Source: Desmodus rotundus | Lineage: Eukaryota > Chordata > Mammalia > Chiroptera > Phyllostomidae | Length of the DNA stretch: 64,000 nt | Assembly: GCF_022682495.2 (NCBI RefSeq) | Contig: NC_071388.1 | Location: 175,489,622-175,553,621, forward strand | Direction: 5' to 3' | Shown here: in pieces, positions 47,190-59,205 of the stretch | Layout: the number at the start of each line of letters is the position of its first letter | How positions within the stretch are numbered: position 1 is the stretch's first letter | Position numbers and translations under genes: made by a program | Notes under the pieces: model-generated | What the model saw: only the letters and a program-made list of their open reading frames with translations | Told to the model about the DNA's origin: nothing | The model's database searches: none

Positions 47190-48340
47190 CCTAGAGAAAT
47201 CAAGGCTACTTGTTAAATATCTAATCGTAAGCCTCATTTTTCTTTTTGATACTCTCACAGTGCAACTTTTTCTGGTGTTTGTGAGCCATCCATTCACCAG
47301 TCCTCTCCACTGAAATGATCTACCTGGGCCTTTCTGCTAAAGAGATACACTGTAGTCCAGATGCTCCCCGCATTCACCCTGTCCCCGTAAAGAGGACACA
47401 TCTGTTTGTCTCCCATTCTCTTGCAGTTCAGTTGCCTATGTCCCTCAACCCACACTAAGTAGCTCACTGTGTTAAATTTAATAACATAGTTTTATTAAAC
47501 AGCAGTAAGAAAATATCTTCTGCAAATACACTACTTTTAATCAGAATAAACAAGAGAAATATTGCAGAAATTTTTGATAATTTGAAATTTAGTAGGGACA
47601 AAATTAGTGGGGATAAAAATGTATTTTAATGTCATTTTCTAGGTTCTAACCCTGTCATCAAATACACAGATCAGTGAGGCATCTTGTGATTTTTAGAAAC
47701 TGTAGGCTGTACTCATCAACCGTTAAGAGCAGTCTTTTGATCGTAACACTATTCTGGATCTTCGAGTAGGTATTCTTTACAAGGACTTTTTAAAGATTTT
47801 TTATTGATTTATTTGGACCCCTATTTTGAAAGTCACAAACTCTATAAACTCACAGTGATTCTCATTGTTTTATACATTCACTCTATTTGTTAAATCCAAT
47901 TTCATGGTTTATGTGTCAAAATTGTTTTCGTTAAATCCATTTTCAGAGTTTATGTGTTAATTTTTTGTGTGTGTGTGGACAGGACGATGAGGTTATGACA
48001 TAGAAACGTCAACTCTAAGAATGGTGAATAAATATCAAAGAGTACATTGATGATGATATGTTAACACAGGCTTTTTGTTAATTAAAAAAAACTCAGTGTT
48101 TTCTTCTGAATTTGAGTGAGGTTTTTCTTACTAACATTTTAACTGCTTTGCCAAATCTCTAAAAGTGTCTTGTTTCTGGAATAATAAAAGCATGAGATTA
48201 TATTACTATATTGCAGGGACAAATTCAAGAAAAAATATAATTTACTTTCAAAGTCAATATATTTTTGCTTTAAAACAGAGAATCAAAGTGATCTTTTATG
48301 ATATTCAGTAGGAACAGGAGAAAGACTTCTTAGTTTGTTA
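47190..48340. other. Unassigned DNA with a two-copy tandem duplication
   Basis: At 47,886-47,966 a ~40-base unit (GTTAAATCCAATTTCATGG... and GTTAAATCCATTTTCAGAG...) occurs twice in a row. At about 47,787-47,812 a short TTTTTAAAGATTTTTTATTG recalls the A-rich end of a minus-strand SINE without the rest. Confidence 0.5.
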
Positions 48341-48342
48341 TA

Positions 48343-48534
48343 TTATTCTGCAGAAAATTTAGCTTTCCTTGAAGAAATCTCTTGAGAAGAACCAGTTTGC
48401 TCAAAATGGACGGGTGAATCATCGGTTTCAGGTGGCCAACCCACCAAGAAGATGTTTTCCAACTTCGCCCGCTCTGAACTGCTATCATTCACACCCTTAC
48501 CGATCATGAATTCTAAATCATAAGCACGCTCCAT
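48343..48534 (-). other. 63-codon CpG-rich open frame, possible exon or retrocopy remnant
   Basis: Unlike the other small frames, this one is polar and compositionally mixed: MERAYDLEFMIGKG near the N terminus, a central NIFLVGWPPETDDS, and a Ser/Lys-rich end before a TAA stop. It is also CpG-rich for this window (CGTGC, GATCGG, GAGCGGGCGAAG, ACCGATG). No family is recognised. A stop codon lies directly before the ATG and no clear splice acceptor is visible, so a complete gene is unlikely. It could be the 3'-terminal coding piece of a 5'-truncated retrocopy, a lone exon whose acceptor I miss, or chance. I do not propose a function. Confidence 0.25.
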
Positions 48535-48539
48535 TCAGT

Positions 48540-50250
48540 TTAGTTTTTGGATAGGTATTTCCATTTTATAACGTGATTATTTTGCATGGTTTTTCATTTT
48601 ACTTCACCTTCCCGGGACCACTGTCCTTTGCATATGTGTTATTATTTCTCATGAAAATAAATGAGAACTGTTAACATTAATAAATAAATGGGATATTGTT
48701 ATATATGCATGAACACATACATGTATATGTATATGTATATATATCTGTATATATATATATACACACACACATATATTTCTAAAATATTTTAAAGTGTTAT
48801 TAGAAAAGCATGATTCACCACCCAGAGTTATTTTTTCTCTTATGTCATTTGCCCACCACTGGCATTAGTACTAGAATATTTCTTAGAGTGTGTTTTTCAT
48901 TATGATCTTGAAGCTGGACAATCTCACTGAATGCAATGCATATTTGTACTATAAATACATTAGGTTGTTATCATCAGTTAACAGAATTCTCTAGCATGCA
49001 TATCTGGTTATTAATGTAGTAGGGGAACATTATTCACCTGCGTATGCTTATTTGATGTAGAAAGTTTCTGAGGCCTTTTTAATAAAATGTGTGTATATTC
49101 ACATCAGTTGCTCTAGATTCTGCCTAAGGGCAAGGAACTTAAAACTTAATTTATTCAAAAAAAGGGGAAAGAAATGACTATAATCAGGCTATGAACTAAT
49201 GGGAACTTGCAAATGACAATGTAGCACAAGGCTTTAGGTTTCCACTTTATGAAGAAGCCTTGATTATCAAATAGAGTGAAGCACAATTTAAAATTACAAT
49301 GTTAAATCCTGTCATATAATTATATATTTTTAAAATGCTTATTTTAAGTTTAATATTATTACCTAAAATTTGCCTGTGTTTTGGAGTAATGGAGAAATGT
49401 CAAACTGAGAGATTTAATTCAGATCCAAAAAAATCATAAAACTTTCATATTTTCAGAACAATTGTACAAAAAAGTAAGTAACATAAAGTCTTAAAGGGAA
49501 TGGTACTGGCAAACAAATATGAATCATTAATAGTTTCCCTAAGAGGCTGTATCGGTAAAGTTCTGGGGAAAGGGATGTTAATATTTCACAGTAAAATCTG
49601 TATAATTATATACATTGGATGACTAAGAAAATGAGCACAGGAATCAAATCCTCATGGACCAACACACACCTTTAACTGAATATTATCTATTGTCCCCTGA
49701 TATTGCTATTTAATTTATATAGGTGGGTGGCATTTCATAATACTGTTCTGAACTTCAGAGCCTGTTTACTTATGGCACTAATTGACCTAATCAAATGAGA
49801 TGTTAATAATAATCTGATCTAACTATTTTGACTATACTTCAAATTAATGACCTTACATTTTTATAATTACAAATTATAAAAGTGATTGTAATTTAAAATT
49901 TTTTATGAACTGTGTTGCTTTCAAATACTTAAGTGAAATCCAGATGTATTTAGATTACATTTATGCACAGTGATTTTCTTATGTTTTCACTATTCTTTCT
50001 CTTATACCCTTCATAAATTATTTATCATGGATAGCAGGGGTAATCATGTGATTAAGAGTCTAGATTTTATGAACATGATAGTGATATTTAAAAAAAAAAA
50101 CTCTTCCTATATCATAGAAGCAGCATATTTGTACATTCAAAATTACTGTTAAAAATTGACTTAAATATGCTATTTTTTCTATTTTTTCCTTTCCTATTAA
50201 TTGAAATAACTGAAAATACATGGAAAAATTGCATGACAACGATTTGCTTC
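48540..50250. other. Unassigned AT-rich DNA
   Basis: Includes the TA/TG/CA microsatellite at 48,716-48,776. No gene or transposon recognised. Confidence 0.5.
48716..48776. repeat. Compound TATG/TA/CA microsatellite
   Basis: Runs of ATGTATATGTATAT, then TA units, then CACACACACA. Confidence 0.9.
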
Positions 50251-50254
50251 TGAT

Positions 50255-50479
50255 ATAGATTATAGCTTGGCCCTGGAAAGGTAGCTCAGTTGGTTAGAGT
50301 ATCGTCCTTATATGCCATGGCTGTGGGCTCGATTCCTGGTCAGGGCACATATGAGAATCAACCAATGCGTGTATCCATAAGTGGAACAACAAATGGATAT
50401 TTCTCTCTCTACCCCATTTCCTCTAAAATCAATAAATAAAAATTATAATAAATAAATATATAAATAGACTATAACTTGG
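50255..50479 (+). mobile_element. Bat SINE (VES-type, CAACCAATG subtype)
   Basis: SINE 50,271-50,463, flanked by ATAGATTATAGCTTGG (50,255-50,270) and ATAGACTATAACTTGG (50,464-50,479), two mismatches in 16. Head CCCTGGAAAGGTAGCTCAG, B box GGGCTCGATTCC, then CAACCAATGCGTG and AAGTGGAACAACAAATGG, with an A-rich, multi-unit tail. Same body type as the copy at 8,358. Confidence 0.95.
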
Positions 50480-50736
50480 ATCTTCAGTTTCTTCCTGGAT
50501 TTATATTTCTGTTTCACTTCAATATTTTTGTATAACTTGCTCCCCAACAGATAATAGGCCAAAATTAAACAACTTTAGAAATTTGCTTTTGATCTTCTGT
50601 TTTTTAAAAATATATATACTTACTTAAAATGAGAAGAAAGTCTGTTAGTAATCAGTTATGCAAATTAAATAAATATAGGATTTTATATAAGTAGACACAA
50701 ATTTTAGAATAATAACAGGGATTAATAATAAAGCTG

Positions 50737-51890
50737 CTAAGGATACAAAATCAAAATACAAAAATGAGTTGTATTTCTACACACTAACAATGAACTATCT
50801 GAAAAAGAAGTTAAGAAAACAATCCCTTTTACAATAACATCAAAAAAGTACTTAGTAATCACTTTAACCAATTGGTAAAAGAAAATTAAGAAAAAAATAA
50901 ATTGAAAGATATCTCATGTTCATGGATTGAAAGAATTAACGTTGTCAAAATATTCATAATACCCAAAGCTATCAATAGATTCAATTCAATCCTTTTCAAA
51001 ATTCCTATGACATTTTCAAAGAAATAGTAAAATAAATTTCAAAAATTTGTATGGAACCACACAAGAATCCGAGTAGCTAAAGAATTCTGAGAAAGAACAA
51101 AGCTGAAAGTGTCACGATCCCTCATTTAAAACTTTATTATAAAAGTATACTGATCAAAATAGCATGGCGCTAACTTAAAAATAGAAAAACAGACCAGTGG
51201 AACAGAATAGCGAGACAGAAAGAAACCCACTCATATACAGTGAACTATGATGACAAGGGTGTCAGGAAAGTGCAGAGGGGAAGCATGGTCTCCCAGCAAA
51301 TGGAGTTGGGGAAGCTGGATAGCCACGCTCAGAAGAATGAAATTGGACCTCTGTGTCACACCACTCAGAAAAATTAACTCAGTAGGTTAAATGCGTGAAT
51401 GTAATAACTGACACGGTAAAACTACTAGAAGAAAACAGAGAAAGTTCCTTGGCATCAATGTTGGTAAAGATTTTTGGATATAATGTCAAAAATACAAGCA
51501 ACGACATTATAAATAAATGGGATTCTATCAAATTAAAAAGCTAATGCATAGCAAAAGAAATGACCAGAAAAAAAAAAGTGACCTTTTGAATGGCACAGAA
51601 TATTTGCAAGCCATTCTATCTGATAATGGGCTAAGATCCAACATATTTAATGAACACATAGAATTATAGAAAAAAACAAAAAACAAAATATGATTACAAA
51701 ATGAGCAAAGGTCTTGAATAGACATTTTCCCAAACGAGAAACACATGGCCAGTAATTACATGAAATGATGCTCCACATCACTAATCATCTTTGGGCTTTT
51801 TATATTTACATAAAAATGACAAGAAGTTCCGTCTTGAACAACTGATGGTTGCCAGATGGGAGAGGTGTTGGGAGATTGGGTGAAAAGGTG
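50737..51890 (+). mobile_element. L1 ORF2 fragment, 3' part deleted
   Basis: Starts with ORF2 sequence (GGATACAAAATCAAAATAC, ACTAACAATGAACTATCTG) and continues through ATGGAACCACACAAGAATCC, GTGGAACAGAATAG and TTATAAATAAATGGGATTC to about 51,795. Then sequence skips to a short L1 3' UTR piece (TGATGGTTGCCAGATGGG, 51,841-51,890), so an internal segment is missing. Many stops in frame. More diverged than the L1 at 29,917. Confidence 0.85.
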
Positions 51891-51894
51891 AGAT

Positions 51895-52795
51895 TTTCCC
51901 TTCTTCTCTCTAACTTTTACAATCCCCTTATGCTTTCCTCATACATCATTTCCAGGGGTTTTAGTTGTACTTAAGAGAAGAGATAGGAAAAGTGTACTGG
52001 CTCCATCTTTCCACAACCAGAGCTCCGCCTTCTTGTTATAATCTGCTTTCAACGGAACATCTTTTCATGCAAATAAATATATCTCACAGTATCGTTTAAA
52101 AAATAGACCAGCCAGTGTGAGATGAGTATACATTGATTACCACCCTTTTGAGTGTAATTTTAAAATGTGTAAAGAAGAGGTTAAAATATATTTTAAAGTT
52201 AGTCATGTTTGTCAGGTCTGAGCATAGCACCTCTGCCCTTTGATTCAATTAATCAATATTAGCTTTCTTTGGAGGTACAATGTGTGGTGGCTAGGAAGAT
52301 GAAAAATTGGTGAGTAGGAAGATAAGTTTTATTTAAATTACAAAGCTGTAATTTAGGGTTCAGAAAATCTAATTCTAAGCCAGATCTTTTAATTTAGTTG
52401 GAATAAGAGAACAAACACATAAAGCAATGAACGTTTTTTAAAAATCAATACTTATATAATAAAAGGGTAGCAACCCATGTGAAAATATAATTTACAATAC
52501 TTATATAAAATAGTTAACAGAAATAAATGTCCTTTGATTGTAAAAGATTAATTCATGATTTCTTCAGAATCAGGCATTAATTGGAACTTCCTTAATGAGA
52601 ATCTCATTTTATGATAATAATTTGTTACAATATAAGTTGTTGGAAGGTAGTTAGTTGGTAATAATTTGTTTTCCTCATTATTGTCTAATCCTCAAAATGA
52701 AGTATTCCTCCTTATAGTGGATATATCTTATGTTGTCTTCCTCAATAGCCTCTTTTGATAATTATCTTTATTTAAACATACTGTACAATAGGTTG
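51895..52795. other. Unassigned DNA
   Basis: No gene or clear repeat recognised. Confidence 0.5.
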
Positions 52796-52799
52796 GGAA

Positions 52800-53090
52800 G
52801 CATATCACTCCATCGCCTGGCCACATGAACTATTAACAATGAGGCCAATCATAATGCTACCTTTCTTTCGATGGTCCTTGTTCCAGGAATAAGTTCACAA
52901 TTCAAGCCAGCTAATCAGACTAATATTTTTATGGTTTCAGAAGTGGCAAATTGTCATAGGATGAAACCGAAGATGTCTAGGGCCGGGATTTCAATCTTTG
53001 GAGAAGTTGGTCAAAGAGAAAGATGCTGACAGTTTTGAGATGTATTTGACCTGAAAGCAAAAGAATAATAGCATTTACATCATTGCGTCT
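52800..53090 (+). repeat. Possible ancient LTR relic
   Basis: CCAGGAATAAGTTCAC, AAGCCAGCTAATCAGAC and TTTGGAGAAGTTGGTCAAAG recall the 'ccaggccaatcagagc' segment of old MaLR/ERVL LTRs. Low certainty; diverged. Confidence 0.3.
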
Positions 53091-53094
53091 ATTT

Positions 53095-53615
53095 ATCTTT
53101 GAAGGCAGTTCCACCTGCTTTACAAGTCGACCATTTTCAACGTCTCAGGTATTTCAGCTTTCCTTCCCTTGAACACAGAGAGTCCTGACTGCATGCCCCA
53201 CAAACGCTTCTGATAAGGGAGGAAATACATACATTAGACTCTTTCTGAACTTTGTTTTTGTTTTGTTTTAGTGTTAGGAGTGTCTAGATTATCGTAGCTA
53301 CCTGTTGGCAAGGACAGAAAAAAAAATTGGGAGGATTCCCGTCCTTCTAACATCCTTCTCCCAGTCAGCCTCAGTCTGGTGATCTGCTTGCTCAGGGACC
53401 TCATGCATTAGAAGCACTAAAACTTTATAACATGCTATGACTACATTCCCTACAGTTACAGAATTTCCTATAAGCTTCATGCCACTTGTTAAAACCTTAA
53501 GCATATTTATTAGTATAAAATTTACACATAAATTCACATGAACTATTACTAATAAGTATTATTAATTGGACTGTTGTATATTCATAAATATTACTAATGA
53601 GGATGATATACAGCC
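53095..53615. other. Unassigned DNA
   Basis: The minus frame 53,298-53,537 is not a recognised protein. Confidence 0.45.
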
Positions 53616-53619
53616 AGCT

Positions 53620-53700
53620 TTCTTTATTATCTGGGAGGGATGGGGAGAAAAGGCATACAACTGTAATTGAATAACAATAAAAATTTAAAAAAACAAAACA
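53620..53700 (+). mobile_element. L1 3' end fragment
   Basis: GGGAGGGATGGGGAGAAAAGG then ACAACTGTAATTGAATAAC and AATAAAAATTT, as at other L1 ends in the window, with an A/C-rich tail to about 53,705. Confidence 0.65.
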
Positions 53701-53704
53701 AAAC

Positions 53705-54080
53705 AAAATCAAAATCTCTCCCACTCTCTCTCTTTCTGCATATCTCTTGTAGTTATTAATGTGGTAGCCATGTTCCTTAATTTGAAGGACATTTAATTTG
53801 AAGGATATCTGAAAATATATTTCACCAGAATATTAAAATTTTAAAATGGCAGCCTAAAATTATCTCCATAAATTTATATTTGAGGAGTTGACTTAAAACA
53901 TACACTCCAAGTACTATACATTCAACATAAGACTTCTGACACCATTGTGAGCTGGGTGGTGATGTATTTTGAGCACTGGAAACTACAAAAAAAAGCTATT
54001 TGTCTTTCCTGTATGAAGACAAAACAAGCTTCATGCCTTTACTTACATCTCAGATACTATTTAACAAATTCCAATAATTT
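53705..54080. other. Unassigned DNA
   Basis: A short direct repeat TTTAATTTGAAGGA occurs twice at about 53,777-53,805. Nothing else recognised. Confidence 0.45.
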
Positions 54081-54084
54081 TTAT

Positions 54085-54137
54085 AGTTAAAAACAACAAA
54101 ACAACAAAAACAAAAATAACAAAACACCCCCCCCCCC
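54085..54137 (+). repeat. AAC-rich tract ending in an 11-base C run
   Basis: Repeated AACAAAAC units and C11 at 54,127-54,137. Confidence 0.85.
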
Positions 54138-54139
54138 AC

Positions 54140-56655
54140 AGAGATAGTATATTTTACAGGTCAACTAAACAAGTAAAAGAGTCTAACAAGCAAAGAGGAT
54201 ATTTGATGAAGTCATACCAGGATTCTGAAGGCAGCCTTGGGACTCTCCCCTTCACTCTCCTGGCACCATTAGAGTAGTGGAAACAGACTTGGATGGGGAT
54301 TGAGCTGGCATGAAGCTACGTTGTGTGGAACCTGCATGGGGATCTAGCTCCTAATGACCTCATACCCATGTGTGTTTGTGAAATTACTGTCCGTCTATAC
54401 TACACCGAAGACTAATAAGTAGTATAACCTGAAATTTGTAATGATACTGGCATTATCGTAAATATAAATATATATTAGACATATACTCAACCTAAGTATA
54501 AGTCTATATAAACTTATATTGTTTGTAATTATATTAGCATTATCATATTTTGCATTTTATTACAATGATAAATATTGATTTTAATTTATTTCAAAATGCT
54601 AGTCAATAATTCATATTTGGGTATCTTCCAGTATGTGTATTTCATTTGGCAATCATTTCTTTCCAGGTGATTTTATGTTCATTTCATTGAAAAATCTAAA
54701 TCTCTACCTTAATCAATTTGTGTAAATAACATTACTTGGACCAATGAAATCTCTGAATCAATATAAAAAACTAAGTGACTCAAAGACAAAGGTCAAGTGA
54801 TTGAGGACAAAAATAAAGAACGGAAATACTTTGAGTGATGAATGGTGTTACTTGAATAGTGTATTCTTTGCCTTAGAAGAAAACAAATTGATGAACCCAT
54901 TTTAAATGCCACATGAACATAACTATTTTTCTCATTTTAATTATAGTAATGTATTGAAAATATAAACCGTAACATGTTAAAACAGTCCAATTAAAATGAA
55001 CTTTTATGTTAAATGGGGGAAATAAAAAATATCTAGAAAGCAATTCAAATAAATTCTTTCATCTGAACTTGATACTTTATCAACCGTGAGTTTAAAATGA
55101 TGAAGGAAAAATTACAAATAGAAGTTTGCATGTCTCTTAGGAAAACAATTTTTGGTAGAACTGCTATGAAGCTGTGTTTTCTAACTCAAAGTTATGGGAA
55201 AGAATACACTGTATGTCAAGTGATAAGTGATTCAACAGCAAAGATGAATTGTGTGATGATGTACTAGGAACCAATGGATGTTTCCTTCACGTCATGCTGT
55301 CACCTTCAAAAGCGTGTCCTAGAAATGAGCACATGCATACAGTGTCCATGTCACTGAGTGTGAGTAGCACATTGATATAGCTGTCAGGTTCAAACCTGGA
55401 GAAACATCAGAATCCTTCAGGTTTTCAGTTTTCTTGCCCCTAACTGCTGCTGGTGCACACCTACCCAGCCCTCTGAGCTACTGGACCAAGAGTTTGTAAA
55501 GACCTCAACCTTGTGTCTAGGAGCAAGTAACTAGAGGGGAAACAGGCACAGTGAATGTCTGATCAAAATCAACCCAACAAGGAAAAATAAATCATAAGCA
55601 AGTAGAGCTTCTATTAAAAATGTTGTAAAAAGAGTGAATACTTCTGATAAATAACTCTTTTGACCGTGCATTGAACTAGTTTAGTCTGAAATCATCATGC
55701 TGGATGGAAGAGCAAAGCGATGGAAGGAAGTGCGGTTCCTGATAACACATCTGAGCTACTGAACCAAGAAATTTGATGACATTTTGACCTGCTTATGAAC
55801 GGGCATTAGGTGAGTTAGATAAAATAGAAAACAGTCCTTCAGCAGAGTAGCTAGGATTGGTCAGTCAAGTTCCCGATGCCTTTCCATTAGCCATGTACAC
55901 GTTATTCATAAAATTACAGGAATAAAACAACAACAAAAAAGAAATTTGAAACATGGGGGAAACTCTTTGTAAAGCACCACATTTTCTAAACAAAGTTCTA
56001 TACACATCAAGATAATACAGAATAATATTAAATGTAAATTATAATTTAAAAATTGTATAAAATATAAAATGAATTTGCAAAAATCTAGAAAAAAAATGTG
56101 AGGCCTACCCTACCTCTTTTAAAACCATTTTTTACTTTTAAAACCAGTTTGATCCAGGTTTCTTTTACAGAGTGTAGAAAGTGTATTTAGAGAATTGCTA
56201 CCATATTATACCTTTGTGCATTCTGACATTTCTGTCTGAAACCTCTTTACTGCTTGGACCGCCATTTCTTCAAGGTCCTCTGCTACTCCTCTAGGTCACC
56301 TGCACTCTTTCCCTGAGCCCCTCCAACAGAAGCTTGTGTGACTAACTCCCCGGTGAAGTCCTCCGTGTAGACCCCGTCCCAGGGTATTCTGACCTTCTGT
56401 GTAAACCCTGCCTTTGCCTCTCATTGCATGTGAAATAGAACTGTGTGAATTCCATTGTTGTTAAAATCATGTCAGTATAGAATTTATAAAAACTCCAAAG
56501 AGCTCATACAGAAAATACTTTTGTTAACATTTGCATTTTTCATATTAGAGCATCAATAGGTCCTAAAGTTTATCAAAATCTGAATGATCTTGTTACTTCA
56601 TTACCAACCACAGGGAAGTGATACTGCAGGTGAAAAGTAGCGTATACCCCTCACA
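54140..56655. other. Unassigned DNA
   Basis: GC-richer patches at about 54,230-54,380, 55,380-55,560 and 56,225-56,420 contain no recognised frame or repeat. The last (CTCTTTCCCTGAGCCC and so on) weakly recalls L2. Confidence 0.4.
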
Positions 56656-56659
56656 TGTG

Positions 56660-57050
56660 TATCCAGTAACTTGCCAATTCAATTCAATTTACCAAATAGT
56701 TATAACTCTCCCTATATGCCAGACTCTGTTAGGCAATATAGACTACAATATAGTTTTTTAAATGTCATACTCTATGACTTACTCTAAAGTGATTAACATT
56801 TTGTAAGTCAATAAATATATAAATTAAAAAAAATAAGTGGTAGAGTAAGGCAAGTCCTAAAATTAGTTAGGAGTAAGTAGGGAACAAAACCGATAATTAT
56901 AAAACACTTGCTTATGTCTGTTGGCCCTGTGCATAGGCCAAGTGAAGAAGAGGTTCTAGCTGACAGTGAGAATGGGACGGGTAGGTCAGAAAAAGACGGT
57001 ATAGAGGAGACATTTGAGAATGCAGAGGAATGAGTCTGAGCAGAATAAAC
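56660..57050 (+). repeat. Ancient mammalian repeat, family unresolved
   Basis: CCAGACTCTGTTAGGCAA, TAAATATATAAATT and GGAGACATTTGAGAATGC, then GGAATGAGTCTGAGCAG follow the order of an old mammalian-wide repeat ('tgccaggcactgttctaggc' and 'gacatttgagcaaagac'). I cannot name the family. Confidence 0.45.
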
Positions 57051-57105
57051 ACAAGTATTAAATAAACTATGTGATACGTGCTCAGAAATAGTAAATTATT
57101 TACTT

Positions 57106-57320
57106 TGAGCAATTTTTTTAAACAATTTTGTTTGTTCTTTAGAGAGGGGAAAGGAGGAAGAGAGGAAGAGAAATATCAATGTGTGGTTGCACACCCCCTA
57201 CTGGGGATGTGGCCTGCAACCCAGGCATGTGCCCTAGACTGGGAATTGAACCAGCAACACTTTGGTTAGCAGGCCGGTGCTCAATCTACTGAGCCACACC
57301 AGCCAGGGCTGAGCAAAATT
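57106..57320 (-). mobile_element. Bat SINE (VES-type, CAACCACACATTGATG subtype)
   Basis: SINE about 57,117-57,309 with short TGAGCAA-type flanking duplications (57,106; 57,310). Complement of GCCCTGGCTGGT at the right end, B box GGTTCAATTCC, a shortened body (GTGTGGTTGCACACCCCC), and a T-rich left end. Confidence 0.92.
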
Positions 57321-57929
57321 TTATATTAGGAAAAAGTGCCGGATAAATCTAGGTAGATAGATACAAATCATACTAAGGATGGTGAGTATCAGTGAAGACT
57401 TTTAATGAACATTGTATGAAGTGGGTGCTACTGCAAGTTTTGGAGGAGACTAGATTTAGAAAATGCATTGTGGAACTCCTTGCAGAATCGAGGTGGGGAA
57501 GAAAGGAAAGGAGTTGAAGAAATCCTGTGAAGCATTTATAACCACAACTTAGAAAAATTTAGCAAGAACAATAGTAAAGAGAACACAACTTCTTTGAATC
57601 CTGCTGATTTGTTTTGAAAGTATACATATGTTTCTGTCCTTTACACACTGAACGATGGCTGATGATTTCTCTTTGATTCTGAAGGGACAATGAAAATGGA
57701 TAACCTAGCAGCTGTCTTTTCTCTATTGAATGCACATGTTCCATGGTTTCTGGAACTTTTCCAAAAATCATCATGTCAGGAAAAAATAAATTATATTCAT
57801 TTAATAATTATATTAAATGAATCTCAGGTTGTGCTATAGAAATTGTCATATGGCCTTTTCCCTCACTACAAAAGACTTGTTTTCCCAATGGTATTCTTTA
57901 AGAACAGCCCTGTATAACAGCGATGTATT

Positions 57930-58035
57930 GAAAAAAGACCGATCGCCTCCTGACCCACGATGCTATGCTCCACCTGGGACTGGCCGGCATGTTGCTGCAC
58001 AGCTGCCCGAGCATCTGCCTCACCGTCCCTTGTGC
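57930..58035. other. Short GC/CpG-rich island of unknown origin
   Basis: Seven CpGs in about 105 bases, flanked by AT-rich DNA. Both strands are open through it. I recognise neither a repeat nor an exon; a fragment of a retrocopy or a conserved element are both possible. Confidence 0.3.
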
Positions 58036-59104
58036 TTCTTGACTGTTTTCCAAAAGAAAAAAGAAAACTCAATATAATATCAAAGGTTTTTCCAACATTC
58101 CCAATTTAGATAAACTGAAGATTTATAATTTCAATGCCAAAAGTCTTTGGCCTGTTTTGTCCCAGAATTTTTATTACAAGAACCATTATACTACTTGGAT
58201 TAATGATGATAATGAAAATAATTTATGGGTTAGTAATATCTTTAGGACATATAAATATTTTAATATTTTTAGTCTCTAATAATAGTTCACAGTAAGGACA
58301 TTTTGTTTTAGCCCCGTGAACTTCTCTTTCTAGATTCTTAAATAATTAAATGTTTTTCTTTATTTTGCCTCCAAACTTGCAGCTTTTCATAGTACTTCCT
58401 GTCTTTTATGGTTTACCTCTCTTTCCTGCCTCTCCTAGCCCCTCTGAGTTGACATTTCATTTTTTTTAACTTCCATATGATTTTCTCTAGCTTCCCTGCC
58501 TCTATGACTAAGTGACCATTCTTATATTTTCAATGAACTCAGTTAATTGTTCAGAGGAAATAAACCTGGTTAATTCATCATTACAAATGCGTCATCCTTA
58601 AACCTAAGAATAAAACTAGTTGAATCAATTGCAGTTTTGATAATGTTTTAGGGCAAAGAGATGATGGTGATCTTTTGAAGCAGTAAGTATGTGATGTAAG
58701 CATGAGCCAGATGACTGACAGGCCCATGAGCCTATCAAATGAGAGAACATAAAAGGCAATATTGTGCATAAGTAGTTATGATAACTCAGTGTTTCTCAAT
58801 TTTTTCATTATCACTGTTTAAGAGAAAGTTTTAGATTTTTAACCAAACCCTTAAGAAAATGTAATGTCACAGCTATATTGTATATCTGATATATACTATG
58901 TAGATCTATGTGCTTTATACATAAAAGAATGAGATTATTTTCACCCTCAAACCAACCTTTGTCTTCAGGGTGGTGATATCTCCTCCAATCAGAGTTCATG
59001 CCCTAATGTAACCTGAGGATATGATATGATATAACGTCATTACCTCCAAATCCAAGGATGACAGAGATTCAGAGAACTGTTGAACTGTGCATATTTGGGT
59101 TGTT

Positions 59105-59205
59105 GGAAATGTAACAAGTACTTAGTGAGAGAGAGAAGTACTCAGATAAGAGAGGGAAATGTGACAAGTACTCAGATGTAATAAGCACTCAGATGAGAGA
59201 GACAG
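59105..59205 (+). repeat. Degenerate tandem repeat
   Basis: AACAAGTACTTAG, AAGTACTCAGATAAGAG, ACAAGTACTCAGATG and AAGCACTCAGATGAGAG are imperfect copies of one unit spaced about 22-35 bases apart. Confidence 0.75.

Noticed and set aside
46834..47190. Processed pseudogene with poly(A) tail
   Set aside because: An A-rich tract is present at 47,151, but there is no flanking duplication and no recognisable parent coding sequence.
52450..52520. Helitron-like start (TATATAATAAAAGG)
   Set aside because: The sequence after the motif does not follow the bat Helitron pattern and no terminal hairpin with CTRR was seen.
57817..58077. 86-codon plus-strand frame as a gene
   Set aside because: The minus strand is also open through the same CpG-rich patch, and neither frame has a recognisable motif; kept only as a composition anomaly.
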